DNA from: Nematostella vectensis
Taxonomy: Eukaryota > Cnidaria > Anthozoa > Actiniaria > Edwardsiidae
Direction: 5' to 3'
Length of the DNA: 64,000 nt
NCBI RefSeq assembly: GCF_932526225.1
Contig: NC_064036.1
Location: 9,555,519 to 9,619,518, forward strand
Shown: in pieces, positions 1-12,317 of the stretch
How the letters are laid out: every line of letters starts with the position of its first letter
How positions within the stretch are numbered: position 1 is the stretch's first letter
Translations under genes and position numbers: made by a program
Notes under the pieces: model-generated
Databases searched by the model: none
What the model was told of the DNA's origin: nothing
The model's input: the letters and a program-made list of their open reading frames with translations, nothing else

Positions 1-642
1 GCTCTCTTTTCTTCGCTTCTCAGCTGTCTTTGGAAGGGCTCCCTTGTATTCTTTCTTCTGTACTTTCTGCGTGAAGTTGATTGGTTCCTGGTGTTCCTCT
101 CGCTCAATTTTCTTCAGTTGTTCTCTGGTGGTTTCACTTATCCTGAGTGATTCGACTGCTTTCTTCAGGCAGCATTCCTTCTCGCGGAAGAGCCGGGTCC
201 TTGCTGCAGTATCTTTGCACCCCAGGACTAACCTGTCTCTAACCATTTCATCTTCTAGAGTGCCAAAAAGGCACGGTTCTGCTAGCTGTCTTAGCTTAAT
301 CAGGAATTGGTCAATACTCTCATGGGCCAATTGCTCGGTGTTGTGAAATATGTATCTTTCGTATAAGATATTCCTGACAGGGACAAAGTGTTCTTCTAAT
401 TTTCTGAGAATGACTCCTGGGTCCTTCATCTCGGCCACCGACAGCTGGAGTCGCTTCAAGATCTTTTTACATTCCGTCCCCATCAAGCTCTTCAGGGTTG
501 CTACTTGCAATCGCTTTGCTTTTTCGTCAAGACCTGTCGCTATAAGATAGTCCTCGTATGCTTCTCTGAATATTTTCCAATTACTAGAGACGTCTCCATT
601 GCAATTCATTCCTTCGGGAGCGAGTATCTGATACGTTGCCAT
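1..642 (-). CDS. Ty3/gypsy-type retrotransposon Gag, N-terminal part, runs off the left edge
   Basis: The minus strand is open without a stop from an ATG at 642 to the window edge (214 codons). It starts MATYQILAPEG. A region with the usual Ty3 Gag features follows: NWKIFREAYEDYL near residue 23, ATLKSLMG near 57, a fragment LEEHFVPVRN near 90, then ERYIFHNTEQ, ESIDQFLIKLRQLAEPCLFG, and DEMVRDRLVLGCKD near 150. Gag proteins of this family package element RNA; zinc knuckle, protease and Pol would lie to the left of the window. Absence of stops and frameshifts over 642 nt contrasts with the neighbouring BEL/Pao debris and suggests a younger copy. The family call rests on motif memory only; a host gene derived from Gag is the alternative. 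Confidence 0.8.
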   Translation of the reverse strand, partial: MATYQILAPEGMNCNGDVSSNWKIFREAYEDYLIATGLDEKAKRLQVATLKSLMGTECKKILKRLQLSVAEMKDPGVILRKLEEHFVPVRNILYERYIFHNTEQLAHESIDQFLIKLRQLAEPCLFGTLEDEMVRDRLVLGCKDTAARTRLFREKECCLKKAVESLRISETTREQLKKIEREEHQEPINFTQKVQKKEYKGALPKTAEKRRKES

Positions 643-1180
643 GTTGTGATCGATCCCCAGTGTTTTCGGCGATTTCTAAAATTCAAGATGGCGGACTCAC
701 GGGACAACTAAACTTCGATTTTTAGGCATCACATTGTTTAATGGGTGCTTTTCTTTACCTTGTTTAATATGTTATAGTTTAAGGTTCAATTTTCAAGTTT
801 ATTAAATAATCAATAATTGATTTTACAATAAATAAAAACTGGTTCTTTGGTAGCGCAAGCTAATCAAGTGTCTATGAATTTCTGGGTGTTGACCATTGTT
901 TTTTTTGGGTTACTTTTGTGTAATGCAATGTCAATACTTTAATTTTAGGCATCACATTGTTTAATGGGTGCTTTTCTTTATCACATCATTTAATATGTGA
1001 TAGTTCAAGGTTCAATTTTCAAGTTTATTAAATAATCAATAATTGATTTTACAATAAATAAATACTGGTTCTAAGGTAGGGCAAGCTAATCGAGGCGTAA
1101 TCAGTTTTAAACAGTCATATTACATTACATTACATTTCAAAGACAAAGGAAAAACCTTATAAGTTATAACAGATTTTAGG
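643..1180 (-). repeat. Leader/possible 5' LTR of the Gag element, with an internal direct duplication
   Basis: This non-coding stretch is upstream of the Gag ATG on the minus strand, where leader and 5' LTR are expected. It contains two near-identical blocks, 719-865 and 942-1091, both beginning around tttaggcatcacattg and ending at gcaagctaatc. I could not see a convincing primer-binding site or TG..CA LTR ends. Confidence 0.4.
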
Positions 1181-1182
1181 TT

Positions 1183-1641
1183 TCAGGTAATGAATTTCCC
1201 TTTAATTCCTTTCTCTGCAATAAACTCTTTCAACTCTTCGTTATCAAGCCCTACTACCATTTCTATGAGCTCTCTATCTGAACTTATAAACTTCGTGCTG
1301 TTGTGGCAAAGAACATAAGCTGGTTGACCTCTAATGGTAAGGAACCTGCACATTACTTGAAGGAATTCCATCGTTGAGAGGTCTGTTGTCAATTCCAGGT
1401 GGGCTGCTCTGGTGTTAAGTCATGTAATTATAACACAATATTGCTTGACCGTCCTTTCTCTACCGACACTGGCTGTTATGGGTCTGAAATAATCACAGCT
1501 TACGGAGTAGAAGGCAGGAGTATCAGTAGCCAACCGTATCCATGGGAGTGCCCACATCACCTGCTCTTCTGTTTTTTGGGACAGTTTTTGACCCAGGACC
1601 TCTTTACTCTTTTGCTTTGCTTGTTCCCTTTCAGTATCCAT
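1183..1641 (-). pseudogene. BEL/Pao retrotransposon integrase core, inactivated
   Basis: Minus-strand frame reads YSVSCDYFRPI (normally VDYFGP), then CVIIT-stop-LNTRAAHLEL, TTDLSTMEFLQVM, RGQPAYVLCHNSTKF (normally SDNGTNF) and DRELIEM. This is the retroviral-type integrase core of Pao/BEL Pol. It carries one in-frame TGA between CVIIT and LNTRAAH, so the two open pieces are one frame. The second catalytic Asp is replaced in CHN, and a stop follows KGKFIT. It is therefore dead. It lies in the same orientation as the reverse transcriptase and Gag remnants at 3.4-5.65 kb and probably belongs to the same old copy. Confidence 0.8.
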
Positions 1642-1649
1642 TACTGATG

Positions 1650-3420
1650 TTGCTACCCTGCAAACAGTTTTTTCCTGTTTGTTTCTATCAGTTCACTTAT
1701 CATTGTCACGTCTCTGTTCTTCGCATCTCATTTAATTGTGGTGACCGCAGGAGAAACCTGCAGTAAGCTGCTGTTGAATCCAGTTGAGGGCCTTTAAACG
1801 CTTACATGTCATTTTAATAGTTCCACATGTTCCCTAGGACTTTCTCGTGTTTCGGTTGAAATAACTTCCTCTGGTTAATCATCCATTGTATTTACTGGTT
1901 CGCTAGTGATTTATTTCTACATATGAAAACTTCCCTTCACTTAGTCCAGACCGTGGAAATCTTCTGCACCATCTCCGCTGTATCTTCCGAATGGCAAATG
2001 TCATCCATATGAACATTCTGCTTTGGGACTTATGCAGCATCAGGAAACTCATTCTCGCTTTGCTCAGCAGTTTTTTTCAGCGCTATCTGCACCATGGAGG
2101 GCACGGGCTCCAAACGTTAGTACGGTTTAAACATATGTGTCTCCCCATTATCACCAGAGATAACAGTGCGTGTGCTTATCTGAGACAGGAATGATAATTC
2201 TGTGGTACATATTTGAAGGGTCTCCTAATAGTGCAAACTCCTTTTCTCTAAACCCTAAGCAGCACTAAGAACAAACAAATCATTAAGTAGGTCTGCCTCA
2301 TATGAAATTATATCCATCGTTCATTCCCCCCACATTTCAACAATTGCTAGGATTCCTGAGTTCAAGCACTTATTACAGGGAACATATAGGGATGGGGGGA
2401 TAGTGGTGTTCAGATAGCTGCTTGAGGCTGTCACTAACGCAGCTGTGATCTGGGTCAGCGACAAGACATCTCACTCGAATGTCTCCTAAATGTCTCTGCG
2501 ACTGCAAAAGGAAACTTGAATCTGAAGCTGACCGTAAATACAGAGAGTTTTTGCGTTTGGCACGCAGGCTATGTAATAAGAACAAATAAAAAACAACAAT
2601 CCTGTGAATACCGCAAATGAATCGTGAATCACATCATGTACACCAAAGCAATGTCGTCTGTTAGGTTTGTCATGAGACCTTTGTTTTCTGGCATGTTTGC
2701 TTTAAAATATTGTCTGTCGTATTCGTTTTTGTGTCTCACCCTTCCGAAGGCTGTTGACTATTTTTGCCACCTCATCTTTAGGGCTTCCTATCTTTTCGCT
2801 GAATCAATCGAATATGTTTTCTAGAGCAAAGATCAGATAGTAAGCAGACAAGAAGATATCCATTATTATTTATTCCTTTGATAATTCTAAATATTAAAAT
2901 ATACATATCTTAAATACATAAATAATAATATAAAAATATATTATACAATTTGTTACTTTATAAATAATAAATATTATTATTAATATTACTATTAATATTA
3001 TTTACTGTATCCATTTTACTGTACACAGTGAATATGTATTATTTAACATAAAAAATTAGTATATTCTTGAATTATTACTTTAAATTTCTTTCAAAATATA
3101 TAAGTTGGATCCTTTTCGATAAATAAGTTATGAAGAGTGTAATGTGATCTGTAGTAATACAATTTTTCTCCTACTTCTGCTGTCAGGATCAGTTTTCACT
3201 TTGAGCCGTTTGTTATTTTGCAAAATAAGAGACACGACCCCTAAATTGATGACACATCTCCTTCAAAAGCAAAATTCAATGGAAAATATTATGTGATTAT
3301 TATAAAGACTTTATAGAATTTCATACTAACTTCTTTGATCTGAACTTCTGTTCCATAAAGTCAGAAATTTGCCTGCACCTATTATAAATATAATAAAAAG
3401 CACCTCAAATAAATGAATCG
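1650..3420. other. No recognisable gene; degenerate element interior and AT-rich DNA
   Basis: Between the integrase and reverse-transcriptase remnants I find no frame with recognisable motifs. 2850-3400 is strongly AT-rich. RNase H would be expected here for the BEL/Pao copy but is not readable. Confidence 0.5.
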
Positions 3421-3939
3421 GTGTCACGTTTCCAGAAACCAAGTTCTTTTTCATCCTTTCCTCCTTGGCATATCTTTATCCTTTCTTTCTTGTCATCTTC
3501 ACTCTTGAGGCTCTCGTTTGGGGACCAACATTTGACTTTGAGAACCTCCTTCCTGGAATGCCTTATTAATATCCTCTGTCAGTCCTTTACTTCGTCCTCT
3601 GTGTCCACCGATTCGTAGATATTGTCCATATGCATGTTTCTTTAGAGAACCTCGGGCATTTCAATTTTGGCCTATTCAGCCATTTTCGTGTGCGCGATCT
3701 TGAGCTATGGTTGGGGATTCCTGCCTTTCTACTTGACTTAACTTGCCAGCTTCACACGTGCATGGATTTATTTCAACTCCCATAGCTTCGTTCTTCCAGA
3801 AATTTGTCAGGTTCACTAGTTCTGACAAACGGACATGCAGGATGGCATGGCTCATTTTGTTCCCTTGACTTGGGAATTCGGAATAACCGTTGCAATATGT
3901 AATAAACTTGACGCAATTTGTAATAAACCCTTGTCGCAA
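3421..3939 (-). pseudogene. BEL/Pao Pol remnant: protease-RT linker and RT palm
   Basis: Two minus-strand pieces are readable. 3939-3676 gives SELVNLTNFWKNEAMGVEI, which matches the FWxxEAxGI segment ahead of the BEL/Pao reverse transcriptase. 3650-3421 gives MHMDNIYESVDTEDE, a decayed form of the MYVDDxLxSxDTEEEA catalytic block, then KVKCWSPNESL and LGFWKRDTDSF (normally LGMxWxxxxDxF). The second Asp of the YxDD box is Asn and there is an in-frame stop shortly after, so it cannot be active. Confidence 0.7.
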
Positions 3940-4129
3940 TTTGTAATAATCAAAGATGTCGCAATTTATAAGAACTAAAGGAATGCTTGAAAAACCTGCT
4001 GCGTTGAGATTTTAGAAAATTGAATGGCCGTTTAGATTGAAGAGGGTCTGCCTTCGTAGGTTGCCTTTTTGTCATCACATGTTACCCATGCAAATCAGTA
4101 AAAAATTATATTAAGGGAGCTTATAACAG

Positions 4130-4470
4130 AAACGCGAACAAAGGTGTGTGATTACTCATAAGGGACCTGTGGCAAAGAAGTGTCATGGGTTTATTAGGGA
4201 GTGGTCATTAGTTACTTGGAAGGGTGGGCCGGCACTTATGTGCCAGGGCTAAAAAATCCTGACTCCCCTCAAACCCATGACCCGAAAATTTCAGACTTCC
4301 CTTTTCCTTTTCGTAATGTCAAATGACTTAATCATTCTGAATATAAACAAAAATGTAAGTCATACTTTGCATGTCAGTCAGTGTTTGATTAAGAAAGGTG
4401 TGTGATTACTCATAAGGGACCTGTAGCAAAAAAAAAAAAATTGAAGTCATACTTTGCGTGTCAGTCAGTT
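4130..4470. repeat. Interleaved direct duplications
   Basis: A roughly 40-bp block starting aaaggtgtgtgattactcat occurs near 4142 and 4397. A second block, aagtcatactttgcatgtca, occurs near 4358 and 4443. No coding frame is visible. Confidence 0.6.
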
Positions 4471-4659
4471 TAATAGAAATCATCATTCAGTGACCGTTAT
4501 TTGGCCACATTTTATGCACTGCGCTGTTTGTAGAGCTATGTGCGTACCAGAGCCGACATGAAAACTTTCCGAAAACCCTGAAGCTACGTGATTGGAACTA
4601 GCTTTTCCCGCTTGCTCGGTTTCTTCCCATTCCTGCTGTTGCATTTTTGTCTGGCCACT

Positions 4660-5650
4660 AGCTTAATTTACATATTCACATATTGAAACATGATGCGCAC
4701 CTGCGCAGCCCTTTCGATCTGCACTCGTAAGACCTTTGATTCTTCCTAAGGCATCTAGCATACTTAACCAACAGCGTCTTTCGATTTCCCGGTAAATTGA
4801 CTTTCTCACAGTTCTCTGACTTGTGTTTTTCAAGACAAAAAACACACGTCCCCTGTCCATTAGCTTGTACGCTTGTTTGCCTTTGCATTCCGTATTGTGG
4901 TTTCTTTTTTAACTTGCCACAGAATAAATCTTGTGCTCTTCCCTCAGCTCTACCTCAGCCAACAGTCTGTCCATACGCCATGACATTAAGTCTTGGTATC
5001 CACGGTCGATTGTAAGCCGGAACGAGTTCCGCAATTTCGGTAGCCGAGCCGGCACCACGATCCCCAAATAACTAGTTTCACTCACATTTAGAGCTTCGAG
5101 CCTTCAGAAATGCGTCTCTGCTACATTGTAGAACCGCTTTATCCTCGTTAAGTTCCCATCGTTAAAAAAACGGGTGACAGGTTAATTAGGTTGTTAATGT
5201 GCAACCGCTGTATAGCCTCAGTTTTGCCATATTGCTTTCGAAGTATGTCAATAACAGCGCCGTATTTAGCTGCCGTCATAGCCCTTGCCGGTTAACTAGG
5301 CTAACTAAGTTCTGGCGATGCGGGTTGAACACACAGTGCCATTAACCGCTCCATCCTGTGGATAACCTAGTAAAGTCTTGCCCGCATCTCGTCACTATCC
5401 GTCACCATGATTGCTTCAAGCTCTTCGTTGTCTTCTTTCTCTGCCAGCAACTCGATGACCTCTCTGCCTCTATCTTGGTGCTTGCGGATCGCTAACTTGT
5501 TATCAGCGCTGTGTACTTCATTATCCAAGATCTCAGTTACCTTTCTTATCAGTTTTGTTGCTGCTTCTCTATGAGCCTGTGCACTTTCTTTTTCAGGATA
5601 AACTGCCCACTCCGACTTTCTTCTCTATTTATTCGAATCAATCCTCGATC
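4660..5650 (-). pseudogene. BEL/Pao Gag remnant (DUF1759-like region plus zinc knuckle)
   Basis: Reading the minus strand across stops gives AHREAATKLIRKVTEILDN (about 5580), then YGAVIDILRKQYGKTEAIQR, RFYNVAETHF and LEALNVSETSYLGIVVPARL, the conserved Gag core of BEL/Pao elements. Next comes CVFCLEKHKSENCEKV and CASC at 4888-4676, a zinc-knuckle pair of the CxxCxxxHxxxxC type. Several stops and frame changes interrupt it. Order and strand fit the Pol remnants at 3.9-1.2 kb, so 5650-1183 is probably one decayed element. Confidence 0.75.
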
Positions 5651-6589
5651 CACTGTCTTACAATCTGTTTTTTGACGAGTTAGCCCCGTCCTGGTACAAT
5701 GATACACATAGTACGGGATCCTATTACATATACATAATTATGATAATAAACTGGTAACTTTAATAGAAACGGAACTTCTGGAACAATAAACCATGAACAA
5801 TTGATAAAAGCTTTGGTAAACTTATATTTTCTCTCAGAACTTATCGTTGTAATTAGTCCATGAATTTTTACATGAACGTCCATGAAAAAATCACTAAAAG
5901 AACTTGAATTTGATATGAGGAAAATTGTACGAAATTGTAACAGGAATCGTTTCGGGGGCGTCTGAGTCCAAGTGCGTCTTTAAGGTTTCCAGCCAGTTTT
6001 GCAGCTCCTGGCATGTTCGTCAGATAAAGGTCGTCCTTCTCGTCCGTAGTCCATTTTACCGTCCAATCTTCTTGTCAGACGACGGTTTTCCATGAAATTG
6101 ACTCCGCTTGCAAAGTCTTTGAGCTCATCGTTAATCTCTTTTTAATTAAAGTGTTCTCCTGGTCTGACTTGTGGTCGATCATGCCAGAAATAATAATCAT
6201 GCGACGGGGCCACTTGCTTCCCATCATTAAAGTATTAGTTGCAAAGTATAATTTGCTCCTTGCTGCGTGAACACACACATTTTTTGGGGGAGAGGGCTGA
6301 ATAGGGGTCTCCGGATCCGACGATCCGCTCTTTTCCCCCCGAAAATCCGCCAATCTGCACAAAGTTTTGCTTCAACCCGAATTCGCAACACATGATAGAC
6401 GAAAACAACCAGTAGTCCGGTAAGAAAAATCGGTAAGAAAATCATACATTCATCCCTCCTAGCTTTACTTATAAATCGAATACGGTCTTGAACAAAGTAA
6501 TGACATCGATAGATCAAGACACAGAGGTTTGATTGGGCCTATAGACTTTTACTTGATGGATAGCACTAAACACCGTTTTTGTAATGATT
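5651..6589. other. No recognisable gene
   Basis: Small open frames exist on the minus strand (6362-6075, 6517-6227) but show no family motif and overlap each other. I see only unassigned sequence between two retroelement remnants. Confidence 0.5.
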
Positions 6590-7170
6590 ATCAGGCATTT
6601 GGCAAGGACTTCCTAATCTTTTGTTTAGCTCTTTGGTCTTTGGCTTTCTGGCCTTTCTTGTGGACGGAGACCGCCTCGTAATGCTTCCCTACTCCACATC
6701 GGTGACAAAAAGATTCTATCGTCTGCAAACATTGTAGTATCCGTAACAAAGTTAGGGAAGAGGAAAAGTCATTGATAAAGGAAAAACAAAGGACCAAGAA
6801 TACTACCTTGCTGAACTGCAACATTAACGGGTAGTGGATCCGATAGATCCGATGGGTTGTTATGATCTACCAAATCAAAAGCCTTCTTCAGGACAATCAG
6901 GAGCATAACACTTAGAAGTCCGTTATCCATATTCTTGAGAATGGAATCAGAGAGATTTATGGCCACTTCGCATGAACGGAACCACCGGAAACCAAATTGA
7001 AAATCTGTCAGAAGGTCAGAAGTAAGAAAATGGTAAAAACTAGTATGGATTTGGCGCTCGAGAACTTTGGATAGCATACAAAGTACGGAAATGGGACGAA
7101 AATTCCTACGGTCAATAAGAGACACATCTTTAAAAAGTGGTGACACTTTTGCAATTTTCCAATGATCAGG
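6590..7170 (-). pseudogene. Non-LTR retrotransposon (CR1/L2-like) reverse transcriptase fragment
   Basis: The minus frame 7146-6769 contains the LINE RT blocks in order: SPLFKDVSLIDRRNFRPIS, MLSKVLERQIHTSFYHFL, FQFGFRWFRSCEVAI, a degraded KKAFDLVDHN and VAVQQGSILGPLFFLYQ. A shifted frame just downstream gives TTMFADDRIFL, the F/YADD catalytic box. The family normally has LLFLLYINDL between these blocks; here that part is frameshifted. No ends or poly-A tail could be defined. Confidence 0.8.
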
Positions 7171-7905
7171 AAAAACACAAGAGGAAAAATACTAGGAAAA
7201 ATACTAGGTTAAAAATCTTAGTCAAGGAACGGAAACATTCAGAACTGCAGTTTTGAGAAAAAGTCAGTTCAACTCAGCCCGATAGCCTTAACAATGTCTG
7301 TACGAAAGAGGCTATTAAGGATAAACTCCTCTGAAATCGGAGGGATACTAGGAACCAGGTTGATGTTTAGAATTAATAAAATTAGTTATTATTTCCTTTT
7401 CATGATGGTGAGAAACCGAGAAAGAGGATACAAAGTCAGCGAAAAGATACCTCTTAGGCTTCTTTGAAGATACAAACCTGAAAAAGGAAAACACCGTTTT
7501 TGCGAAATTTGTTTTATAAGCAAAGCGATTCAAAGCGAAAGCAAAGCGAAAATGTTAATATAGGACCAATGATTGTTATAAACGAAAACAAAATAGTAAG
7601 ACAAGAGTAATCAAACTGTCATTTGACCTATAGTCCCTAATTTGTCAGGTTTAAAGCGGTTAAAATCGAGCTCGTTAAAAATCCCAAAATGTTAGGGTAA
7701 AAAAAAAATAAAAGACCCTTTTTAAGCATCGGTTGCAAATCAGACAGCCTTTGTTACAACAACCGTATGCTAGATCACAGGCAAACCTCCGTGAGCCATC
7801 TAAGATGACAATTAATTGTAGAATTTTAAAAAGAAGCTTTAAACCACCAGAAAGGAATAACACACCATTAAAATATTGTTGGTGATGTGACTAATATGCT
7901 ATCGT
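7171..7905. other. Unassigned, probably LINE/BEL debris
   Basis: No clear motif. The minus-strand open pieces at 7533-7348 and 7863-7675 are short and have no recognised domain. Confidence 0.4.
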
Positions 7906-9231
7906 AAACGCTTAGAGATGCTGCTCTTTACGACATCATAAGCTTTTAACAACCCATCACGTTTGAGCTTATGTATAAGGCTGCCTAGACGCTTGAGACT
8001 ACCCGCCTTCTGGTAAGGGGGGTGATCCCCTCTCCATTGTAGACTGGTCTCATACTATCCCTCTGGACTGCGCTCTAAATTCTCACAAAACTCTCTGTAC
8101 ACTAAAGCTTGATCCCCAGCTTTGGTGTCCTGGAGTCCAAGTACATCCAGGCGACAAAATTCCTCATAATCACTTGCAGCAGTTTGCGAGAAACATATTG
8201 TCTAGATCCATCCTTACTCCGGCGCTCATGATTGTCCATTCAAACCGAGTCTTGTCTGCTACTGGTTCTCCAATAGTTCCAGCTAGCTGGTAACCTTAAG
8301 TCTTGATCTTGGTTTACTCATTTGTCCCCAGTATAACATGTATGGGGAGTTCTTGTTTAGTGGCTACATTATCCATGGTACCACTTCGCAGGTGTGGGTA
8401 CTTTGCTAGCATGGCTGTATTGTTCTGGTTGTCAAGAGTTTGTAGTTCCTTGCGATCCACTTAATCAAACTCAATGGAAGCTCACATGTATTCGCCTTGT
8501 TACTAATTGTCACGTTGAAAGTCTCCGTCCGCTTCGTTAGCAATAGTCTTGTTGCTACGCGTGGTGACGTTACGGGCTTTCACCCTTACCAGTAGGTAGG
8601 TAGTAGGTATGCTGAGGCATAAGAGCTATTTGACCCAAGAGTCTAAGAGTGCCCTACACATCACTCCGTTCACTTTGATGACAACAACTGGGTGACAAAC
8701 TTCCTGACTACTGACTTCCTCCCTTCTGTGGCTATCATTGCTGGTGAGACATCTGCACTGCCATTGCAGCTTGAGGTGCGGTGCCTTTCCTTGCACTTTC
8801 CACAATTTTCCCTGCTGGTGCATTTAGGTGCAATGTGCTTAATACCCATTCCTGAAGCGTAAATTCCCGCTGACTTTCTGGTATTATTTCTATCCGTTGT
8901 CGTATTTGGCTCTCAGTTACAACTGTTCCTTCTCAAATTGAAGTTGATTCTCGCGCTGTTGTGCTATAAACCTTTGTTTGGTGTCAAACTCATCGCGTTG
9001 AGCGAGGGATTCTGCTTCTCGGATTCCCGCGTCAATTTTCTTTATTCCGGTGTAGAATTCACTCACTTTCTCTACGATTTCAGCATCCCAGGTTTTGATT
9101 TCTTCGACTGGGGTTCCTTGGTCCAATTTCTCTTCATGCACTAGAAGCCTTAGTGCTTCAATATCTGCAATAATAGCTTCAAGATTGGCTTTGTGTCGCT
9201 TTATTTTCGGTAGATTTCCACTTTCATTCAC
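7906..9231 (-). pseudogene. Second BEL/Pao copy: Gag N-terminus, protease and pre-RT region
   Basis: Minus-strand 9231-8917 is open and gives a charged coiled-coil-like Gag N-terminus (KRHKANLEAIIADIEALR). 8823-8626 gives VVVIKVNGVMCRALLDSW, the aspartic protease motif LLDSG with the Gly after Ser lost. Reading on across stops, 8530-7910 gives the pre-RT blocks CRLDVLGL, SPEGxYETSLQWRGDHPPLP and SLIHKLKRDGLLKAYDVV. The DUF1759 core, knuckle and RT are missing or unreadable, so this copy is rearranged as well as mutated. Confidence 0.75.
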
Positions 9232-9880
9232 GGCGTGCGCCTTCTCCTTCGCTAGCTGAAATATCTTGACCTTGACCTTGATCTCTCTCTGGATCGGCTA
9301 TGACTTCAGGAAGTCCCGGCGTGGTCGCCACGTATCGTAAATTTTTTTAAAGAAGCTGCTCCTTACGACTTCACGGTATTTATTTTGCAGTAAACAAACT
9401 TACACACGATGCTTACAAAATCAACACAAAAGTCACGTGACATTCGAATCAAATTGAAGTCACGTGATATTCGCCTCAATGCAAAATGAAATTAAGTGAA
9501 GGAAAGAACCAAATACGTCCGTTCTTCAAGATTTCTAAGAAATGATCATGTTAATATGATCATATGATTTACGGAGTTCGGTGATCAGCTTAGAAACAGT
9601 AAAACAGCTCCCTATTTGAAAACCCCCGAATGCACTGTTCTGGCTCATTTCTCTTTAGAAGCCCTCTTCCACCCTATCAATATTTTTAGTGCATTTCCTG
9701 AAAAAATGTAAAAGCTAAACTTTGAAATGTCTCAAAGTTGTGCTCAAGTGGATTATGTAAATGAGAATCTGTTCCGTAGACTGTTTTGCACCGTTGTATT
9801 TCTTTTTGCAGTCCATTTTTCACATGACGGTAGAATTCTTGTATGCCTCGTATGATTCGGATTTTTAAACAGATGAAACG
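9232..9880. other. BEL/Pao upstream flank, possible LTR remnant; no gene
   Basis: Lies 5' of the Gag start on the minus strand. A block tatcgtaaa..gctgctccttacgac near 9335 has a looser match near 7905, but the two do not extend into a convincing LTR pair. Otherwise non-coding. Confidence 0.35.
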
Positions 9881-9886
9881 TTTGAT

Positions 9887-9945
9887 CTAACATTCGAGCC
9901 GGATGTTAATCGAGATCTAACATTTGAGCCGGATGTTAATCGAAG
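9887..9945 (+). repeat. Two-copy 29-bp direct repeat
   Basis: The block tctaacattcgagccggatg and its continuation ttaatcga occur twice back to back with one substitution. Confidence 0.7.
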
Positions 9946-11976
9946 TTCAAGACAAAAAAAGAGTCCACAGAGGTAAGCAAGACATGCCTGTCGAAGCTTC
10001 CCATTTGAAAGTCGCACCGAAAGTAATCGACCACTCGAGAAAAGGCTCGAAGATGTATGGGATAAAAACAAACAGTGAAATCGAGCCAAATACACGAATG
10101 CTTTGATGTAAAAACCCTGTCATATCCAAAGCCGATTCGGGTTCCAAAGTCAAAGTCGAGATAGGAGCTATTTTTAGCAATTCCATGAATTCATTCATCT
10201 TAAAAGGAAAGAAAAACTGTTCAAGTTTTATGTTAAAGCCATTATTGATAACATTAAATATTTGGAAACGGAACCAGAAAGCTATCTCACAAAAATAAAC
10301 AATCGCATGGTAAAACAATTGCCATGATCGGTGCACTCGAGAATCAGGGAATCAGTTATCGCATCCCTTTCCGATGATGAGGTTGAGGAAGTGGGCTATA
10401 TTTTTAGAAGAAATAGATGAGGCTATATACATTGCCCAAGGATATTTGAATAAATAATACAAACAGACTTAACTATTATGATGATTTATGATTTATAAGG
10501 CTTCTACCACTATTACACATATGAAATAGCGGTAAGGTTGACACAACAGAGCACGGCTCCAACAGTTAACAGTTAAGTACTCCCAAGCAATGGTGAACCC
10601 TCAAACATCGCTGTGGTAGGAAGCGAATAATAACCACCTCGCTAATTAAATTCATCATTCAGCTCCAAGCAAAACCTAATGCAATACATCATCCCTGCGC
10701 GATCTTCGTGACACTTTGCAGAACAAAGTAAGGGCTGTGGAGGGATTAGGTGATATCCAAAACTTTATGGCAGTATTTTGATCCCTATTTTCGAGATAAA
10801 AAATGCCCCTTGAAGTTTGTGAAGAGTGTAGTGGGAACTGTCCGAAATGGATGAAGATAAAGTTGATCTAGACCTTTATTTTACATTTTTGAACAGACAA
10901 GTGCTCTCAAAGGAGGCTGTACAGAGTACCAAAACGGCTACTAAGACAGGTTCGATAGTGGCAACAAACAAAATCAGTCCGATACTGACAGCAGGAAGGG
11001 TAATGCAAACTAACCACTGGAAACCCAAATTTCATCCGCGTCCGCATTATTAAGTGAAGTTAATATGCAGACAAACATAGTTTTTAGCCCTTTGTAAAAC
11101 CGCTGGCCATAATACCTCAGGGTGCTCGCAGCTCACAAGAAAAAAAAAGTGGAGGAGCGGTGGGTCCGGGCAAAAAATGTGGGTCTCTTCTTTAACTGTC
11201 TTCATCCTACGAATGCTAACTATTATTCACCGGTTTGTCGGCAGCCTAGGTTTGGGGTGAGAGTGTTAACAGAGCGTCATCATCGGCTATTACATGCACA
11301 ACATCCGCCACCCAAGACACGCTGGCCTCGCCTCTGCGCATAGTCCAAGTACACAAGTCTTGCTTCAGACTGTCATAGCAAGTATGTCTGTTGGTTCGGG
11401 CAGTTAAAGATCGTGCATCGTAAAGAATCTTGCAGATTTGCTAGAGCTAAAAGGCCCAACAGAGATACTCAACGTGTCAACATTTTGGTGGTGATAGAGA
11501 CTAAGAAGATGAATAGAATTGGAATATCACTCGAGCCGAGAGACGGAGGTCAGAGCCAACCCCAGTTTCCATGCACTTGCTGTTGAGAAGATGTGTCAAC
11601 CACTTGAGCCAGTCAACATTGATTTGAACATTAATCCCTTCTTGAGAAGCCTGAGACTTGCTGACTCGTACCCCCCGAGGCGCTACATTCGCATAATGTG
11701 TACTGTACATATTTTTTGTATACTGTGTAACATTTTTTGTGTAGTGTGTATCATTACATGTGTACTGTGTTTCATTACTTGCTACTGTGTACCGTTACTT
11801 GTGCACTTTCCACGTCAAATATCAAATAGTCGGTCCCTGATAGACTTATCTCTATAAGAGCTAGATAAATACAGGGTGTCTATTAGAATGTGAGAGTGAG
11901 CGATTCCCCCTGGCCTTATGGTTTAACAATCATGAAAAACATCAAAATTAGACAAGCCATGACAAAAACAGTCAAT
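9946..11976. other. No supported gene
   Basis: Short open frames occur (for example 10847-11053, 68 codons) but have no family motif, no convincing splice partners and ordinary composition. A loose 20-bp repeat around gtgtactgtgt and cattact lies at 11696-11800. Confidence 0.5.
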
Positions 11977-12083
11977 GTAAGGATTTTATGGTTTATTGTT
12001 TTGTACAGGTGAGGCAAGGATTTTATGGTTTATTGTTTTGTACAGGTGAGGCAAGGATTTTATGGTTTATTGTTTTGTACAGG
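11977..12083 (+). repeat. Three-copy 37-bp tandem repeat
   Basis: The unit runs aaggattttatggtttattg then ttttgtacaggtgaggc and is repeated three times almost perfectly. Each unit holds a T-rich tract followed by acag/gtgag, resembling both splice-site types. Confidence 0.85.
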
Positions 12084-12317
12084 GCCGTAGCAGTGTGTGC
12101 GCACTGGGAGCATGTCCCCCCTAGTATTTTCAAAAATTATAAGGACATGACCAGTAGGAGCGTGGCTTGCCCCCATTGTTTTCTTAATGTTTCTGTATCG
12201 TACCCTCCCAATAATTCGGAGCCTGCTACGGCTATGTTGTAACACTAGAACAAAACGCCCCTGCCTTCGAAATAGTCCTTGTGGTCCTCCGCTGACAAGC
12301 CCGCCTTCCTGAACACT

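Noticed and set aside
9335-9700. LTR pair for the second BEL/Pao copy
   Set aside because: The similarity between 7905 and 9335 is limited to about 35 bp with gaps and does not extend as LTRs should.
10847-11053. 68-codon ORF starting MDEDKVDLDLYF
   Set aside because: Acidic start looks protein-like but there is no family motif, no splice context and no support from neighbours.
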